A DNA stretch of 64,000 nucleotides from Linum tenue (taxonomy: Eukaryota; Streptophyta; Magnoliopsida; Malpighiales; Linaceae): NCBI GenBank assembly GCA_946122785.1, contig CAMGYJ010000006.1, positions 34,306,066-34,370,065 of the forward strand. Direction: 5' to 3'. This document shows, in pieces, positions 35,031 through 47,291 of this stretch. The position numbers were made by a program, and so were the translations under genes. The notes under the pieces were generated by a model, which was given only the letters and a program-made list of their open reading frames with translations, was not told the DNA's origin and made no database searches. Each line of letters begins with the position of its first letter. Positions within the stretch are counted from its first letter, which is position 1.

Positions 35031-36480
35031 TGTAACTATTATATAACATTGTTATATAAATCTTTAATAATATGTGGTCTAATAATAAAATCAATTATAG
35101 TAGCATGATGAATCTGTAATTTATATAATTTTTATAGAACGTTGTTACATAAATATTTCATAATTTTTTGTCTAATAACAAAATAAATTTTTTAAAAGTA
35201 AGTTATGTCAAAGTTAATAATTGTTATGTCAAAGTTGACTAATCATGAGCTCATGGTAAAATTGGATGTAGGAGATAAAGAACTATTATAGAATGTTGTT
35301 ACATAAATATTATATAGGGTGTGACTAATAATAAAATCAAAGTTTAGAAAATAACTAATCATGTTGTTACATAAATAGAATGTTGTTACATAAATATTAT
35401 ATAGGGTATGATTAAATTGTTTTGTCAAAGTTAACTAATCATGAGCTTATGTTAAAATTGGATGTAGGAGATAAAAAAAAACTGTTATAGAACGTTGTTA
35501 CATAAATATTTTATAGTGTGTGGCCTAATAATAAAAGTCAAATTTTAGAAAAAAATTATGATTTAAATCATTCATAATGTGTGGTCTAATAACAAAATAA
35601 AATTTTAAAAGTAACTAACTGTTATGATTAAACTCTTATTGCAAAGTTAACTAACTGTTATGTCAAAGTTAACTAATCATGAGCTTATGATAAAATTGGA
35701 TGTAGGAGACAACAAAATATTATAGAATGTTATTACATAGATATTTTATAGTGTGAGGTCTAATAATAAAATCAAATTTTAGAAAGTAACGTATGATTTA
35801 ACTATGCCAAAATTAACTAATCATGAGCTTTATGGTAAAATTGGATAGAGGAGATAAAAAAAACTATTATAGAAGTTTTTACATAGATATTTTATAGTGT
35901 GTGGGGGTAATAATAACATCAAATTTTAGAAAGTAGCGTATGATTATACCATTATGTCAAAGTTAACTAATCATGAGCTTATAGTGAAATTGAATGTAGG
36001 AGATAAAAAAACTGTTATAGAACGTTATTACATAAAATCAAACTTACAAAATGACGTATGATGAAACTAATATGTCAAAGTTGACTATCATGAGCTATCA
36101 TAAAATTGGATGCAGGAGATTAAAAAAAACTATTATAGAATGTTGTTACATAAATATTTTATAGTGTGTGGCCTAGTAATAAAATAAAATTTTAGAAAGT
36201 AACGTATGATTAATCTGTTATGTGAAAGTTAACTAATCATGGGCTTATAATAAAATTGAATGTAGAAGATAAAAGAAACTATTATAGAATCTTGTTACAT
36301 AAATATTTTATAGTACGTGTGCGGTCTAATAATAACATCAAATTTTAGAAATTAACGTATGATTTAAGTGTTATGTCAAAGTTAACTAATCATTAACTTA
36401 GGATAAAATTGGATGTAGGAGATAAAAAAAACTATTATAGAACATTGTTACATATATATTTCATAGCGTGCGGTCTAATA
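35030..36480. repeat. ~150 bp tandem repeat, about nine copies
   Basis: Diverged units carry GTCAAAGTTAACTAATCATG, AAAATTGGATGTAGGAGATA, ATTATAGAACGTTGTTACAT and GTGTGGTCTAATAATAAAAT in this order. The anchor CTAATCATGAGC recurs near 35240, 35434, 35673, 35817, 35967, 36234 and 36389. The array is AT-rich, non-coding and immediately precedes the LINE insertion. Confidence 0.85.
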
Positions 36481-36617
36481 ATACGTTTATATACGCATAA
36501 GAAACAACTATTGTACCATAAACTTTATGTAATGTATAATACTTAATATGGTTCCACAATTTTCACATATGCTAAACTATATTATGTATATATAAAAAGC
36601 ATTGTAACTTAGTAATG

Positions 36618-36632
36618 AAAAGCTTTAGAAAA
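36618..36632 (+). repeat. 15 bp target-site duplication of LINE (left)
   Basis: AAAAGCTTTAGAAAA here is repeated exactly at 41591-41605 after the LINE's A-rich tail. It fixes the insertion borders. Confidence 0.9.
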
Positions 36633-36795
36633 ATACAAAATAAATTATACCTATAGAAAATAAGGGAGGTGAGAAAGTAGAGAGAGGAGTGCAGAGCGAT
36701 CAGGTGAGCGAGGGTTTCCGATCAGCTTTTTTCCTCGCGGCCAGCTCCGGCACCTGCGCCGGAGCAGCTTCCTTTCCCCCTCCTTTCCTTTTCTC

Positions 36796-38040
36796 ATGAG
36801 TGACGAGAGGGCTGACTCTTCTGCTGCTGGGGTGCTAGAGAACGGAGCAAAGGGGATCCCATCGAAACCCTGGGCGTCGTTATTCGGCATCTCGGAGGCA
36901 AATCGGCTCACATATGTTCCTCCGGAGATCATCAATGGTGGTCTGCGTATGCCCAAGGCGGTGCGTGAAGCTGGTGCGGCGCGTTGGAAGAATTGTCTAG
37001 TGGGGCAATTTTTACAGGATCCGCCGCCTCTCCATGTGCTGCGACGATGGGCAAATAAGCTATGGGGAAGAGACAGAGTGGTTAGGGTTTCTTTGTTGTA
37101 CGACAAGATGCTATTGATTCAGTTACCTACGTCGCAGGTTTGTGAGTGGATCCTTGAGAATGGTCCTTGGTTTTGGTATAACAATCTACTCTATCTTAGG
37201 CCGTGGGTTCCGGGAATTAGTTTTGAGGATTTGGGCAGGAAGGCGCTGCCAATCTGGGTTCACTTGTCTAATGTACCGCTGGAATATAATGATTATCAGG
37301 GGTTGAGTAGGATTGCTAGCTGGGTGGGGGTTCCTCTGGGGGTGGATCAGACAACTCGATTGGGGAATCGGCATGGGTTTGCGAAGGTCTTGGTTGAGTT
37401 AACTGTGGAGAGTGAGTGCCCGGATCATGTTTTGCTTTGGCCGGATGATGAAGCTTCCATCCGAATTGGAGTTGCCTATTGCAATCTCCCCCCTGTGTGC
37501 CCTGAGTGCAAGCTATTTGGTGTTTGTTCGTGTGCGGGTCAAAAGGAGGTCCAGTGGGTTGCAAAGGAGAAGGATCGGACTGTGGCTCAACCTCTTTCAA
37601 CAGTTTCAACAGTTTTGGCGCCAGTGGTATCTCCAACTGTTTTGCAGGAACAGCAGAGGGTAAGCAAGGGTAAGGATGTTTTGATTAGTGATGAAGACCC
37701 TCAGTTGCAGGCTATTTTTGCTAGTCCCTCGGTTACTGAAGGAGGGAAGATTGCTCCACAGAACTTGGACAGGTCCTTTCTGGCAGTAGCAGGAACTCCC
37801 TCTCCCAAGCTACCATCAGAGGACGAATTTCAGCTGGTTGTTAATGGGGCTAAACCTCGGATTTGGTTATCTCATGAGAGTGTCAAGGCTGCTGGTCAGA
37901 CTGCAACCTCCTCATCATTTAGTGTGTTGAGCAAGTTGGGGGATACAGAGGCAAACAAGGTTTTGGATGCTCCGAAAAAGAAGGAAAGTAAGAAGAATCA
38001 GTGGAAGGGAGGAGGGGGGAAACCCCCAACTTCTAAATGA
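36796..38040 (+). CDS. LINE ORF1 protein (DUF4283-type RNA-binding)
   Basis: The 414-residue product corresponds to the ORF1 nucleic-acid-binding protein of plant L1 elements, which coats the element RNA. A DUF4283-like domain spans about residues 55-215 (GQFLQDPPPLHVLRRWANKL, WILENGPWFWYNNLLYLRPW, PIWVHLSNVPLEY). A Cys cluster CPECKLFGVCSC (about residue 235) stands where these proteins carry a CCHC knuckle. The usual G-H pair reads G-V, so the knuckle may be impaired. The remaining third is Ser/Lys-rich and low in complexity, ending in a basic tail. The ATG at 36796 is the first in frame after a GC-rich leader. The stop overlaps the ORF2 start by four bases, suggesting coupled translation. 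Confidence 0.85.
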   Translation: MSDERADSSAAGVLENGAKGIPSKPWASLFGISEANRLTYVPPEIINGGLRMPKAVREAGAARWKNCLVGQFLQDPPPLHVLRRWANKLWGRDRVVRVSLLYDKMLLIQLPTSQVCEWILENGPWFWYNNLLYLRPWVPGISFEDLGRKALPIWVHLSNVPLEYNDYQGLSRIASWVGVPLGVDQTTRLGNRHGFAKVLVELTVESECPDHVLLWPDDEASIRIGVAYCNLPPVCPECKLFGVCSCAGQKEVQWVAKEKDRTVAQPLSTVSTVLAPVVSPTVLQEQQRVSKGKDVLISDEDPQLQAIFASPSVTEGGKIAPQNLDRSFLAVAGTPSPKLPSEDEFQLVVNGAKPRIWLSHESVKAAGQTATSSSFSVLSKLGDTEANKVLDAPKKKESKKNQWKGGGGKPPTSK

Positions 38041-41000
38041 AAGTCCTGTTTTGGAATGTAAGGGGGTTTAACAAAACCTCCAAACAAAAGGACTTGATGC
38101 AAGTCCTTTGTAGGAACAAGGTGGCTGCAGTAGCGGTTTTGGAGACTCGAATAAAGGCTGAGAAAGCTAAAGAGAAGATTGAGGAGGTTTTTACAGGGTG
38201 GGAGCGATGTATTGAGTGTACAGATTCAAAGCTTGGTAGGGTTTGGCTTTTTTGGGTTCCTGAGATTAAGCTGCAGGTGTTGGGCCGTGGAAGGAATTTT
38301 GTGCATTGTGTAGTTGAGGATTTGAACAAGGACAGTTTCTTTTTGACAGCGGTGTATGGCCCGAATGATGAAGCTGACAGACTTAGCACTTATAAGGAAT
38401 TAGCAAAATGAAGGTTGCTGGCTATCCATGGTTGGTAGGGGGGATTATAATGCAGTACGATCTCCTGAGGAAACTTCAAATCAGACAAGTACCACAACCA
38501 GTATGGTGGATTTTAACAATTGGATTGAGGAGATGGAACTACTAGATTATAGAACCACTGGTCCTCAATTTACATGGACTAACAGACAGGTTGGGCATCC
38601 AATTGCTCGGAAACTGGACAGAGCCTTGGTCAATCTAGATTGGATAGAGAAGTTCAAAGACTGTGTAATGGAGGTTATACCTGCTCACTTTTCGGATCAT
38701 TGTGGGATCCAGGTTAGTACCACTGCTCTTATCAAATCCCAGCCAAAGCCATTCAAGTATTTCGAATTTTGGGCTGAGCATCCATTGTTTTTGGGTATTG
38801 TTGAGCAAGCATGGAAGGTTGAGGTTAAGGGGAATCCTTTGCAGATTGTTCATGGGAAGTTAAAAGAAGTCAAAAAAGCCTTAAAGCAGTTTAATAAGGA
38901 GGTTTATGGTAATCTTCAAGATCAAGTTAAAAAAGCGGGTGAGATTCTAAACAGGGCACACACAGCAGCTTTCTCTGATCCTTCAACTGAACATTTTGCA
39001 GCAGTTTCTCAAGCCACTGAGCAGTATGAACAAATTTCTCGGGCCTATGAGAGTTTCTGTTGGCAAAAGTCCAGAGTATCCTGGCTGTCAGTGGGGGACA
39101 AAAGCTCACACTTTTTCCACCAAGCTGTAAAAATCAGGAACTCTAAGAGGGCAATCAGGAAACTAGTCAAAAGCACAGGGGAAGAAGTTTATCAGACAGA
39201 GCAGATTGAGGAAGAAGTTATTAGTTTCTATAAGAAGCTCTTGGGTGAAGCAAATGTGGAAATAAATCCGAGTGAAGAGAAGGTGCAGGCACTGATAACA
39301 AAACAAGTTCCTCAAGCAGAGTGTGCAAGTCTGGTTAGAGATATCACTGGTGATGAAATCAGGGCAGTGGTCTTTAGCATGAATAATCAAAAGGCCCCTG
39401 GCCCTGATGGATTCTCAGCAGGCTTTTTCAAGAGGACTTGGGACATTATTGGTGAGGATGTGGTCAGGAGTATTCACTTCTTCTTCAGTACAGGTATTCT
39501 CCCTAGTGGGATCAACTCTACTGCTGTCTCTTTACTTCCAAAAATCCCCACTGCTGACTCACTAAAACACTTTAGGCCTATCTCTTGCATTAACCTTGTA
39601 TATAAATTCATTGCTAAGATCCTAGCTAATAGAATTAAGGAGATAATGCCATTGATAATAAGTGGTTCTCAATCTGCTTTTATCAAGGGGAGAAGTATCA
39701 TGGATAACATTCTAATGGCTCAGGAATTAGTTAGTGGATATAATAGGAGAATGCTATCTACTCGCTGTGCTGTTAAGGTAGATATAATGAAGGCATTTGA
39801 CTCGGTCAATTGGAAGTATTTGTTTCTCATGATGAATGCCATGGGGTTCCCTCCTCTCTTTTTAAAGTGGATTAGGAGCTGCCTTCAAACTGCACACTAT
39901 AGTTTTAATGTAAATGGGAGTCTTTGTGGGTTTTTTAGAGCCAGGAAAGGGGTGAGGCAGGGAGACCCCCTGTCTCCCTACCTATTTACTATAGCAATGG
40001 AGGGTTTATCTGCAATGTTGACTGAAGCTGCTAGATCAGGGGTCCTTCCGTTCCATCCGCAATGCAAGAGAGTGGTTATGAATCACCTTTGCTTTGCTGA
40101 TGACTTGCTCATCTTCACAAAGGGCTCGGCTCAGGCTATCATGATGGTTAAGGAAATCTTGAACAACTTCTATCAGCTTTCAGGGCTGAAAAGTAATCCT
40201 GCTAAATGCGAGATTTATTTTGGAGGTGAAGCTGTGCTCTACAAGCAGAATGCCTTGGCTTTGTCAGGTTTTCAGGAAGGAAAGCTCCCAGTTCGATACC
40301 TGGGACTTCCTCTCTTGTCTGGTAAGTTATCATCTGTGGAGATAGACAGTTTGGTGGACAAGATTACCAAGAGAATCAGGTCTTGGAGGGCAAAGAAACT
40401 ATCATATGCAGGAAGACTCCAGCTGATTAGCTCTGTGATTCAGGGTATGGTACAATTCTGGATGCAGATGTTTGTTCTCCCCAAGAAAGCAATTAAGCGA
40501 GTCCAGAGAGTCTGCTCCAATTTCTTATGGTATGGTTTAGAGGAAGGAAGAGCAAAGGTGGGTTGGGACAAAGTGGCACTGCCAAAGCGAGAAGGTGGGC
40601 TGGGGGTTAAAGACCTGGTGGCTTGGAACCAGGCCTGCACAATAAGAATGATTTGGCTATTCTTGATGAATTCGGGGGCGATTTGGGTGGCTTGGATGAA
40701 AGCATACAAATGTCGGTTGGGTGATCTTTGGTCTCTTAGGGAGCAATACAGCAGTTCATGGGCTTGGAGAAGGATACTCAAACTCAGGGCAATTGTTTTT
40801 CCCTGGTTACAGTTGCAGAATGGTGTTATATTTTGGGATTTGAAAGAGATGGCTGTCTACTCAATCTGTCGCGTTTGGGAGACTTTGCGGAATAGGGCCT
40901 CTGGTGTTTTATGGTATAAACTGGTTTGGAGTAGTAGTTGTCCTCCTCGCTACAGCATACTTGCTTGGCTGGTAATGAAGAACGCCATTATCACGAGAGA

Positions 41001-41385
41001 TAAACTGCAGAAATGGGGGAGAATCAGGGATGCAAAGTGCCCTCTGTGTGATCAAGGAATGGAAAGTAGAGATCATCTTTTCACTCAATGTCAGTTTACC
41101 AAAGAACTCACTACAGAGGCAAATTGCAGGCTACTACTACGTCCCAACTGGGATTCTATGGTTCATGCTCTTGTTTCAGCACAGCACTCTCATCCAAGCA
41201 TCTGGCAAGCACTTATGTGGTGTTTATTCGTGTCATTTATTTGGAAGGAGAGATGTGGTGTTATACATGGTAATGCTAGTCGCTCACCTAAGCAGGTTGC
41301 AGATCTGATCAGACAGGAGCTTGTCTTTCTCACCTATGGGGACAGAGGGGCTCGAGATAGTTTGAGGGGATTGGGGTATATATAG
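38037..41385 (+). pseudogene. LINE ORF2: endonuclease and reverse transcriptase, one frameshift
   Basis: ORF2 nicks target DNA and copies the element RNA. The AP-like endonuclease begins at 38037 with LFWNVRGFN, then VLETRI. A stop at 38409 follows a one-base frame change, and the next frame resumes with VGRGDYNAVRSPEE, near where GGDYNAV would be expected, and FSDHCGI (SDH at 38692-38700). The reverse transcriptase shows KAPGPDGFSAGFFKRTW, FRPISCINLVYKFIAKILAN, KVDIMKAFDSVNW, RQGDPLSPYLF and the catalytic FADD at 40093-40104. A C-terminal zf-RVT segment has CPLCDQGMESRDHLFTQC. No RNase H domain is seen. From 38428 the frame is open for 985 residues. A single indel thus separates this copy from an intact ORF2. 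Confidence 0.88.
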
Positions 41386-41619
41386 GCTTGTGTTTTGCTT
41401 GTCTCAGCAGTAGCATAGATTTTTTGTTTTCGGTTGTTGTTTGCTGGTTGTTCTTTACTTGTTACAGTAGTACAGGAGGGAGTTGATACAGTGCAATAGG
41501 TGGGATGCTGGGGATTTGGGATGTTTATCCCGTGTTCGTTGTATTAGTTTCGTTTTGGAAATAAAAAGCGGCTAATTCAACGAAGAAAAAAAAAGCTTTA
41601 GAAAAGCGTTGAAAGTTAA

Positions 41620-43379
41620 TGATGGGATGGTAATAATAAGGGACAAACATATTAGAATTCATGTTCCTAAAAATTGCTACCGGGGGCGCTATCACAGCGG
41701 ATTCAACATGCAGTATGTGAACAGTAACCCTGAATTAGAGTTACTAAAATTAAACTTGCTAAAACATCGTAAGGAACAGTGAAAATAATTAAGAGGTTGC
41801 TTACGCTTTTAATTATATAATTGTATATGATAATGTGATGATATGATGAAATGATGGTATGTCCAGAAGGTCATAATACATGGTTTTTATGTGTGTGCTA
41901 AATCGTAATTTATGATGAGTATATACGTAATGTGAAATGGCTTTCAAGACAATCAAGTGGAAGAATGTCATGAAGGGTTGCCTATTGTGAAGTGTGTGAG
42001 ATGAGATGAAGTGGCCTATGAGCCATACATGTGAATGTAATGTGGAATGGCCCTTGAGGCACACAAGTGATATGTTTAGTTGTCACTAACTATAAGAATT
42101 GCTTGGACACCTAAAGCAAACGCAATAGTGTTAGAGAACTCCTTTATTGAGCAATTACAGGCCTGGCTACGAGTTTTATGAGATATGGCACTCTGTGTCC
42201 CCACAAGTTTACGAGTTCATGAGATATGGCACTATGTGCCCCACGAGTTTATGAGTTCATGAGATATGGCACTCTGTGCCCACGAGTTCATGAGATCTGG
42301 CACTTTGTGCCTATGAGATTACGAGTTCACGAGATCCCGGGGAGTGCGTGACTTGGCAAATTAAATAATAAAACCTACTGAATCGAGCAAACGATATGTA
42401 TGTGTGTGATTGGATGCTGATTCTTGGTTGATTATGGACATGAGTATGTGAATGTTAATCTTACTATTTATCATATTTGTGTGATACGTGATTGAGATGG
42501 GAATCAGTATTTGCCATATTTGATATATAGAATGTGAACCCTTACATGTGGTGTGTGAAGGTTGATGTGTTTTATATGTCATATCAAGTGATATGAGGTA
42601 CATGTTGTGATCCTCCTATGATGAGTAGTACCACTATTGATCAGGAATCTGTTTTATAAGCAGTAATGATATATGGATTTAATTATGATAGTGACATGAG
42701 ATGTTGACGTGTATAATGTTATACATCCCATGATGATTTGTTATAGAAATGTGAAAATATGAAGGAAAAATTTGGTATGGGATATAAGAATGAATACAAA
42801 CTATCTGCAACACCATGTAGGGTAAAGAAAGGGGTAAACCCTAAACGAATGATATATGACATATATGTAAAATTTGAAGGAAAGACCCATAATGTATGTA
42901 TGAAAGATTGAATGGGTGATGAAAGAAGTTCCGTATAAATCTACAAAGGTGAGACTTAAGTAAAGTTATTAAGTGATTAAATATACACTGAGTATGACGA
43001 ACAAAAGACACTCCAAGTCACAATGTAGCCTGATATCATTTTCGTATTAATATTTATATTAGGTTATTATTTACTCATTGAGTGACGTCTCACCCCATCA
43101 ATATTTTTCCCTCACAGGACTAGAACGACATCAGTAGAGTGAGATGGATGAGTAATATCGGCCGAATGGCTAAGAGGTGGGCGGTGGAACTGACTCTACA
43201 CAAATATTTCAATTTAAACTTATGGAATCCGTAAAGATTTTGCAAGCAAAGGTTTTAGACAATACAAGTTTGAAATACAACTTCATTTTCTATGCGCTTC
43301 ATATAAAGATTTTAGGTAAACCAAGCATCAATTGGTTAAGGGAAATATTTTGAACAAGAATACAAGGTAGGGTGTTACA
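41620..43379 (+). mobile_element. Probable Tekay/Del-like LTR fragment
   Basis: AT-rich non-coding DNA ends with TTACTCATTGAGTGACGTCT (about 43072) and GGGTGTTACA (43370-43379), both resembling the 3' part of Tekay-type gypsy LTRs. No start was identified. The LINE and the 150 bp repeats may lie inside the same long LTR. Confidence 0.35.
42165..42345. repeat. ~38 bp tandem repeat, four to five copies
   Basis: Units read ACGAGTTCATGAGATATGGC then ACTCTGTGCCCC, with small changes between copies. Confidence 0.88.
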
Positions 43380-44408
43380 CTTAAGTTCCTCATTGCCCTC
43401 AATGGCGTAAGATAGGGGAGAATGAAGTTACCGCATGGTTTGGTGAGTGAAAGTTGGAATTTTTTTGGGTAGGATATTTGAGCTTCAAGGAGAAGACACA
43501 AACACAAACACATCCTCGCTCGAGACGAGGTTATTACACATAACAGTATGATAGTAGCAGTAGTTGTTCACACACACCAAATAAAAGAAAGAAAAATAAA
43601 ATAAAAGAGTTCAAAGTTCCAAGTGGAGAAGTGGAGAAGTGGGGCGAAAGAAATCGACTCTGCCATATATCTCACTCGTTGGCTACCTCTCACGGGTCGA
43701 AGGTCCTTCCCCATCATCTGGAATGATGCCACAAACGCCAAAGAAAAACGGGGATAAAATGTGTAAAATTATGCCTGAATCACTCTTTAATAAATCATCG
43801 AATTTTACTACTAAATCAATGATTTGATTCTTCTTCGTTTGCCAAACCATCAAACCAAACTTATAAATTAAACATGTGTTCATAATCACAAACAAATAAA
43901 AAATCATTGTCACCTCTTTCGAATTTAACTAATTGACAATTAAGAACGCAACTGCAAAGTAACCTTCCCGAAATGGAAAACAAAGCTTAATTAATCAACA
44001 AAAAGAATTCTATGCTACTTTATATATGCAGGAAGAGATTCAATACCAATGTCTGATAGTACAACATCCACTACATCCAACTTATAGCATGATCATAAGT
44101 TCAAGCATTGACACCTTCGTGTTCTTGTTTCTCTTCTCCCTTCTCCGTATTCCTCCTTCCTCGATTTTTATTAATTCTTACGGACTTGTGTTATAATATG
44201 TTAAAAGGAAGAGATTTAACCAATTTTATTTAACAAAAGGATAGTCTCGGATAACATAATGGGATATCTCTCTTAGATGCAAATGGGATTTAACAAAATT
44301 ATCACCGTGTGCTATGAAAATCAGTTCACAAAGCTAACTTTTCCTCAAGCAAACATATATAAGAACCAGTAGCACCATTAGTTAGCACCATGTTCTGTTA
44401 CATTACTT
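43380..44408. other. Spacer, no gene seen
   Basis: No supported coding or structural signal; short frames on both strands look random. Confidence 0.4.
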
Positions 44409-44754
44409 AGGGGTCGTTTGGTAGTTGCGATTGTTTTGTTGAGATTGTTACTATACATGTATTGTTTAGAATGCATCGTTTTTTTATCAGAAACAATGCA
44501 TGGATTGTTTCTGCGATGTGACAGAAACTATCACTCAAAATGAGTGATTGTTATATCTCAACTTTTCGTTGTGATTGATGAGATAGTTGATTTGAGATTG
44601 TTTTGTCTCAGCTTTTAGCTGATGTGACATAAACAATCAGACATACCAAACGTTGTATTCTACAATGCATCAAATTCGACAATACATGTGTAATATTATA
44701 CATGTATTCACAATAATACATCCATTTAACAATCGCAACTTCCAAACAACCCCT
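44409..44754. mobile_element. 346 bp MITE, hAT- or Harbinger-like
   Basis: The ends AGGGGTCGTTTGGTAGTTGCGATTG and, complemented, AGGGGTTGTTTGGAAGTTGC form an inverted repeat of about 25 bp. GGGGTNGTTTGG termini are common in plant miniature elements. The interior repeats GATTGTTTTGTTGAGATTG-like blocks. The target duplication is unclear, so the superfamily is not assigned. Confidence 0.75.
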
Positions 44755-44911
44755 CCAATGTCTAACTAAACAACTAAGTATTTAACTATGAAACTTGCAT
44801 GGACAAAGAGAATATGGAAGGGCGGTAATCAATGTGAAAGGGTAGCAAAGGAATATCCATGGCAAGCAAAAAAAATCGCAGTAGAGTAGCGGAATAAAAC
44901 CGGCAACTTAA

Positions 44912-45193
44912 TTGGGTACTATTTTAGGATGTGATTTACTGCCTGTGCCTAATTATTATGAGGTAGAATTTGATGCGGATTGCGTAGCTTCGTCGGACGC
45001 GGCTTCTGGGTGGTGGGAAAGGCAAAGCGGTGGCAAATTTCGTCGAGGCGAAATCCTCACCGGACGTGCCGAGGAAGGCGCAATTGATGCGAGATTTGGG
45101 GGTAGTAGAATGGGTGGATTTGGGAAGTTCCAGGTTTTGTCGCTACTGGTGGGGAGATTTGGGAGAAGAACTGAATGCGTTAACGGTCGGTGA
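44912..45193 (+). pseudogene. Unrecognised GC-rich coding-like fragment
   Basis: An open frame of 93 codons, GC-richer than its surroundings and Gly/Arg-rich, begins CDLLPVPNYYEVEFDADC. It resembles no family I know. It may be a relic exon or a captured fragment; a gene is not established. Confidence 0.15.
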
Positions 45194-45398
45194 GAAAAAG
45201 GAGAAGGAAGCTATGAGTGAAGGTGGGATCGATTGGTGGAGAAGAGGGCATACTTTTTCTTGAAGAGAGGATGGAGAGAGAATGAAAGAGGCTTTTTTTT
45301 AAGGCAAAATACACTTGTATAGCCAAAACTTTAACGTTTGTGTCAATAATAGCCCATTTTGGAGAAATACCACTTATAGCCACTTCTATTTAATTCTT

Positions 45399-45741
45399 GG
45401 GTAAATACAATATATTATCCATAACTATTAAGTAGCGGGGAATTATAGCCACAATTATCGAAATACAAATTATTAGCCATAACTATTGTTGTGGGTCAAG
45501 ATTTGGCTAACAGCCTGTTACTGTTTTCAAATTTTTAATGTAGAAGGCCATGTCAGCATCGTAAAAAATATGATATGATGACTGCCACGTGGGAGCCAGC
45601 TCACCATCGTAAAAGTTTATTCATCATTACTAACAGAAGTGTTAATGAAAACTTAACGATTGGCTAATAATTTGTATTTCGATAATTGTGGCTATAATTC
45701 CCCGCTGCTTAATAGTTATGGCTAATATATTGTATTTGCCC
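45399..45741. mobile_element. 343 bp MITE nested in the 2 kb element
   Basis: Inverted repeats of about 80 bp start GGGTAAATACAATATATTAT and, at right, GGGCAAATACAATATATTAG when complemented. The exact 9 bp duplication TTAATTCTT flanks it (45390-45398 and 45742-45750). Long inverted repeats plus 9 bp duplication indicate a Mutator-type miniature element. It must be younger than its host element. Confidence 0.92.
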
Positions 45742-46475
45742 TTAATTCTTTAACGGTGTTAGTGCTAAGTCTGACTAAGTGACTAGACAAACGGAGATGC
45801 TGACGTGGCGAGCACTTCTAGCCAATTTTGTCGTAGGATTTTGCTAATGTGGCAATTTTATATAAAAAATATACTAAATGAAAATGTATTACCTTTTAAT
45901 AATATGAAAATCATAAAAAAAACAAAAAGATAGGAAAAATCAACCCATCCATCTCTCTTAATATTCCTAGTCTTCCCCACCGCCATCCAACTTTCTTCTT
46001 CCTCCTCTTTTTCTTCTCCTTTTCTTCTGGTCTGCCTCTCCCCGCACTGGTAATATAATCAAATTAATGGTGGAGACGGCCTCCTCCAAGTCCCGACGCT
46101 TCCTCAAGAAACCTCCTCTATTGTTCAAATTGGGCGGTGGATCCATATACTCACTCAATCCCACACCCACCCATCAAAACATTTCCCAATCCCGAATTCC
46201 CAGCCTTTTGATCTGACAATGTGGGGAATAAAAAATGTTTGCTTTGACGCTCGGGGCTCGAGCCGAGGTAGTTAGAGAAGGGAAGAGAAATAAAACCATA
46301 AATGAAAGCAGGAACTCGACTTGCAAACGCAGATCTAATACCGCGACCTGAGTCTCGTCGTCGGGTTTATCTTCGAGTTTGTGATTTACATGTGGCGCCC
46401 GCAGCTGTGGAATAGCTACAGTTATGTGTGATTCTGCGGGCTTGTTGCGCGTAGTAGAGAAACGGATTGTGGAAA

Positions 46476-46782
46476 TGGCTAGAAATCGTTGGCAGGGGTT
46501 TAGGAAGAGGAGAAGACGAAGCTGGATTTTGGATTTTGGAAATGGCTAGAAATCGCTGACAAGGGTTCAGGAAAAAGAGAAGACGAAGCTAGATTTGGGT
46601 TCTGAAAAGGCTAGAAATCGCCGGCAGGGGTTCAGGAAGGAAGAGGAGAAGATGAAGGTGGATTTTTTTGTTATGGGTAATGACGAAGGTGGATTTGGGT
46701 TCTCGAAAGGCTAGAAATCGCCGACAAGGGTTCAGGAAGGAAGAGGACAAGACGAAGCTGGATTTGGGTTCTAGAAATTTCA
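46476..46782. repeat. 65-100 bp tandem repeat, four copies
   Basis: Units contain GGCTAGAAATCGCCGACAAG, GGTTCAGGAAGGAAGAGGA and GACGAAGCTGGATTTGGGTT at about 46478, 46543, 46609 and 46710. The array lies inside the 2 kb inverted-repeat element. Confidence 0.85.
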
Positions 46783-47291
46783 AATTCTTATGTTGAAACA
46801 GGAAGAAACCCTTATACGAGAACGAACTTAATTACCCCTTCCTCCGCAAGACCTCCGACGCTCCTCTGCTGCTTCAGTCGATCCACCAATCCAATCTCCA
46901 GAAACACAAGCTCCAATCTCCACTAACCGGATCAGGTGCATGACGGAGATCTCTCTCGCTAAAAGAAGATCCTGGATCTGGAGGAAGGCGGCACAATTTT
47001 ATTGTTAGGTAATGCTGAGTTTGCGAGGCATTGAGTGGTAGGAGAGGAGAGAGGATGAGAAAATAAATTATGAATTTTTTATTTATTTTTAAAGTAAAAT
47101 ATGACATGGCATCTATGTGGCAAGTGTTGTTGAATTGTGATGACGTGTCTGGTGAGCTGGCAGTCCAGTAAGCGTATGGTTAAAATAATTAACGGTGTTA
47201 CAGACTCCGTTAAAGTTTGTAACGGAAATGACTATATTTGTTATGAAACTTTCAAAATTCACTATACAAGTGTATTTTGCATTTTCTTTAA

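Larger units (their letters stand above)
36633..41590 (+). mobile_element. Full-length L1-type LINE
   Basis: The element is 4.96 kb: a short leader, ORF1, ORF2, a 3' tail of about 200 bp ending in an A run, and a perfect 15 bp target duplication. Such ends result from target-primed reverse transcription. ORF2 starts inside the ORF1 stop (ATGA at 38037-38040). Only one frame break is visible, in the endonuclease, so the insertion is fairly young. Confidence 0.92.
45303..47281. mobile_element. 2.0 kb inverted-repeat element, Mutator-like
   Basis: Left end GGCAAAATACACTTGTATAG and complemented right end TGCAAAATACACTTGTATAG match over 20 bases and weakly further in. The flanks TTTTTTTTAA (45293-45302) and TTTTCTTTAA (47282-47291) agree at 9 of 10, a plausible target duplication. 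The interior includes GC-rich gene-like DNA (46000-46200, 46380-46990), suggesting capture, and a nested MITE near its left end. No transposase is present. Confidence 0.75.

Noticed and set aside
36651..37106. 151-codon minus-strand frame
   Set aside because: It is antisense to the LINE leader and ORF1, which has clear domain motifs on plus.
41030..41308. Plus-strand frames inside the 3' end of LINE ORF2
   Set aside because: They are shadows of the 985-codon ORF2 frame, which carries the zf-RVT motif there.
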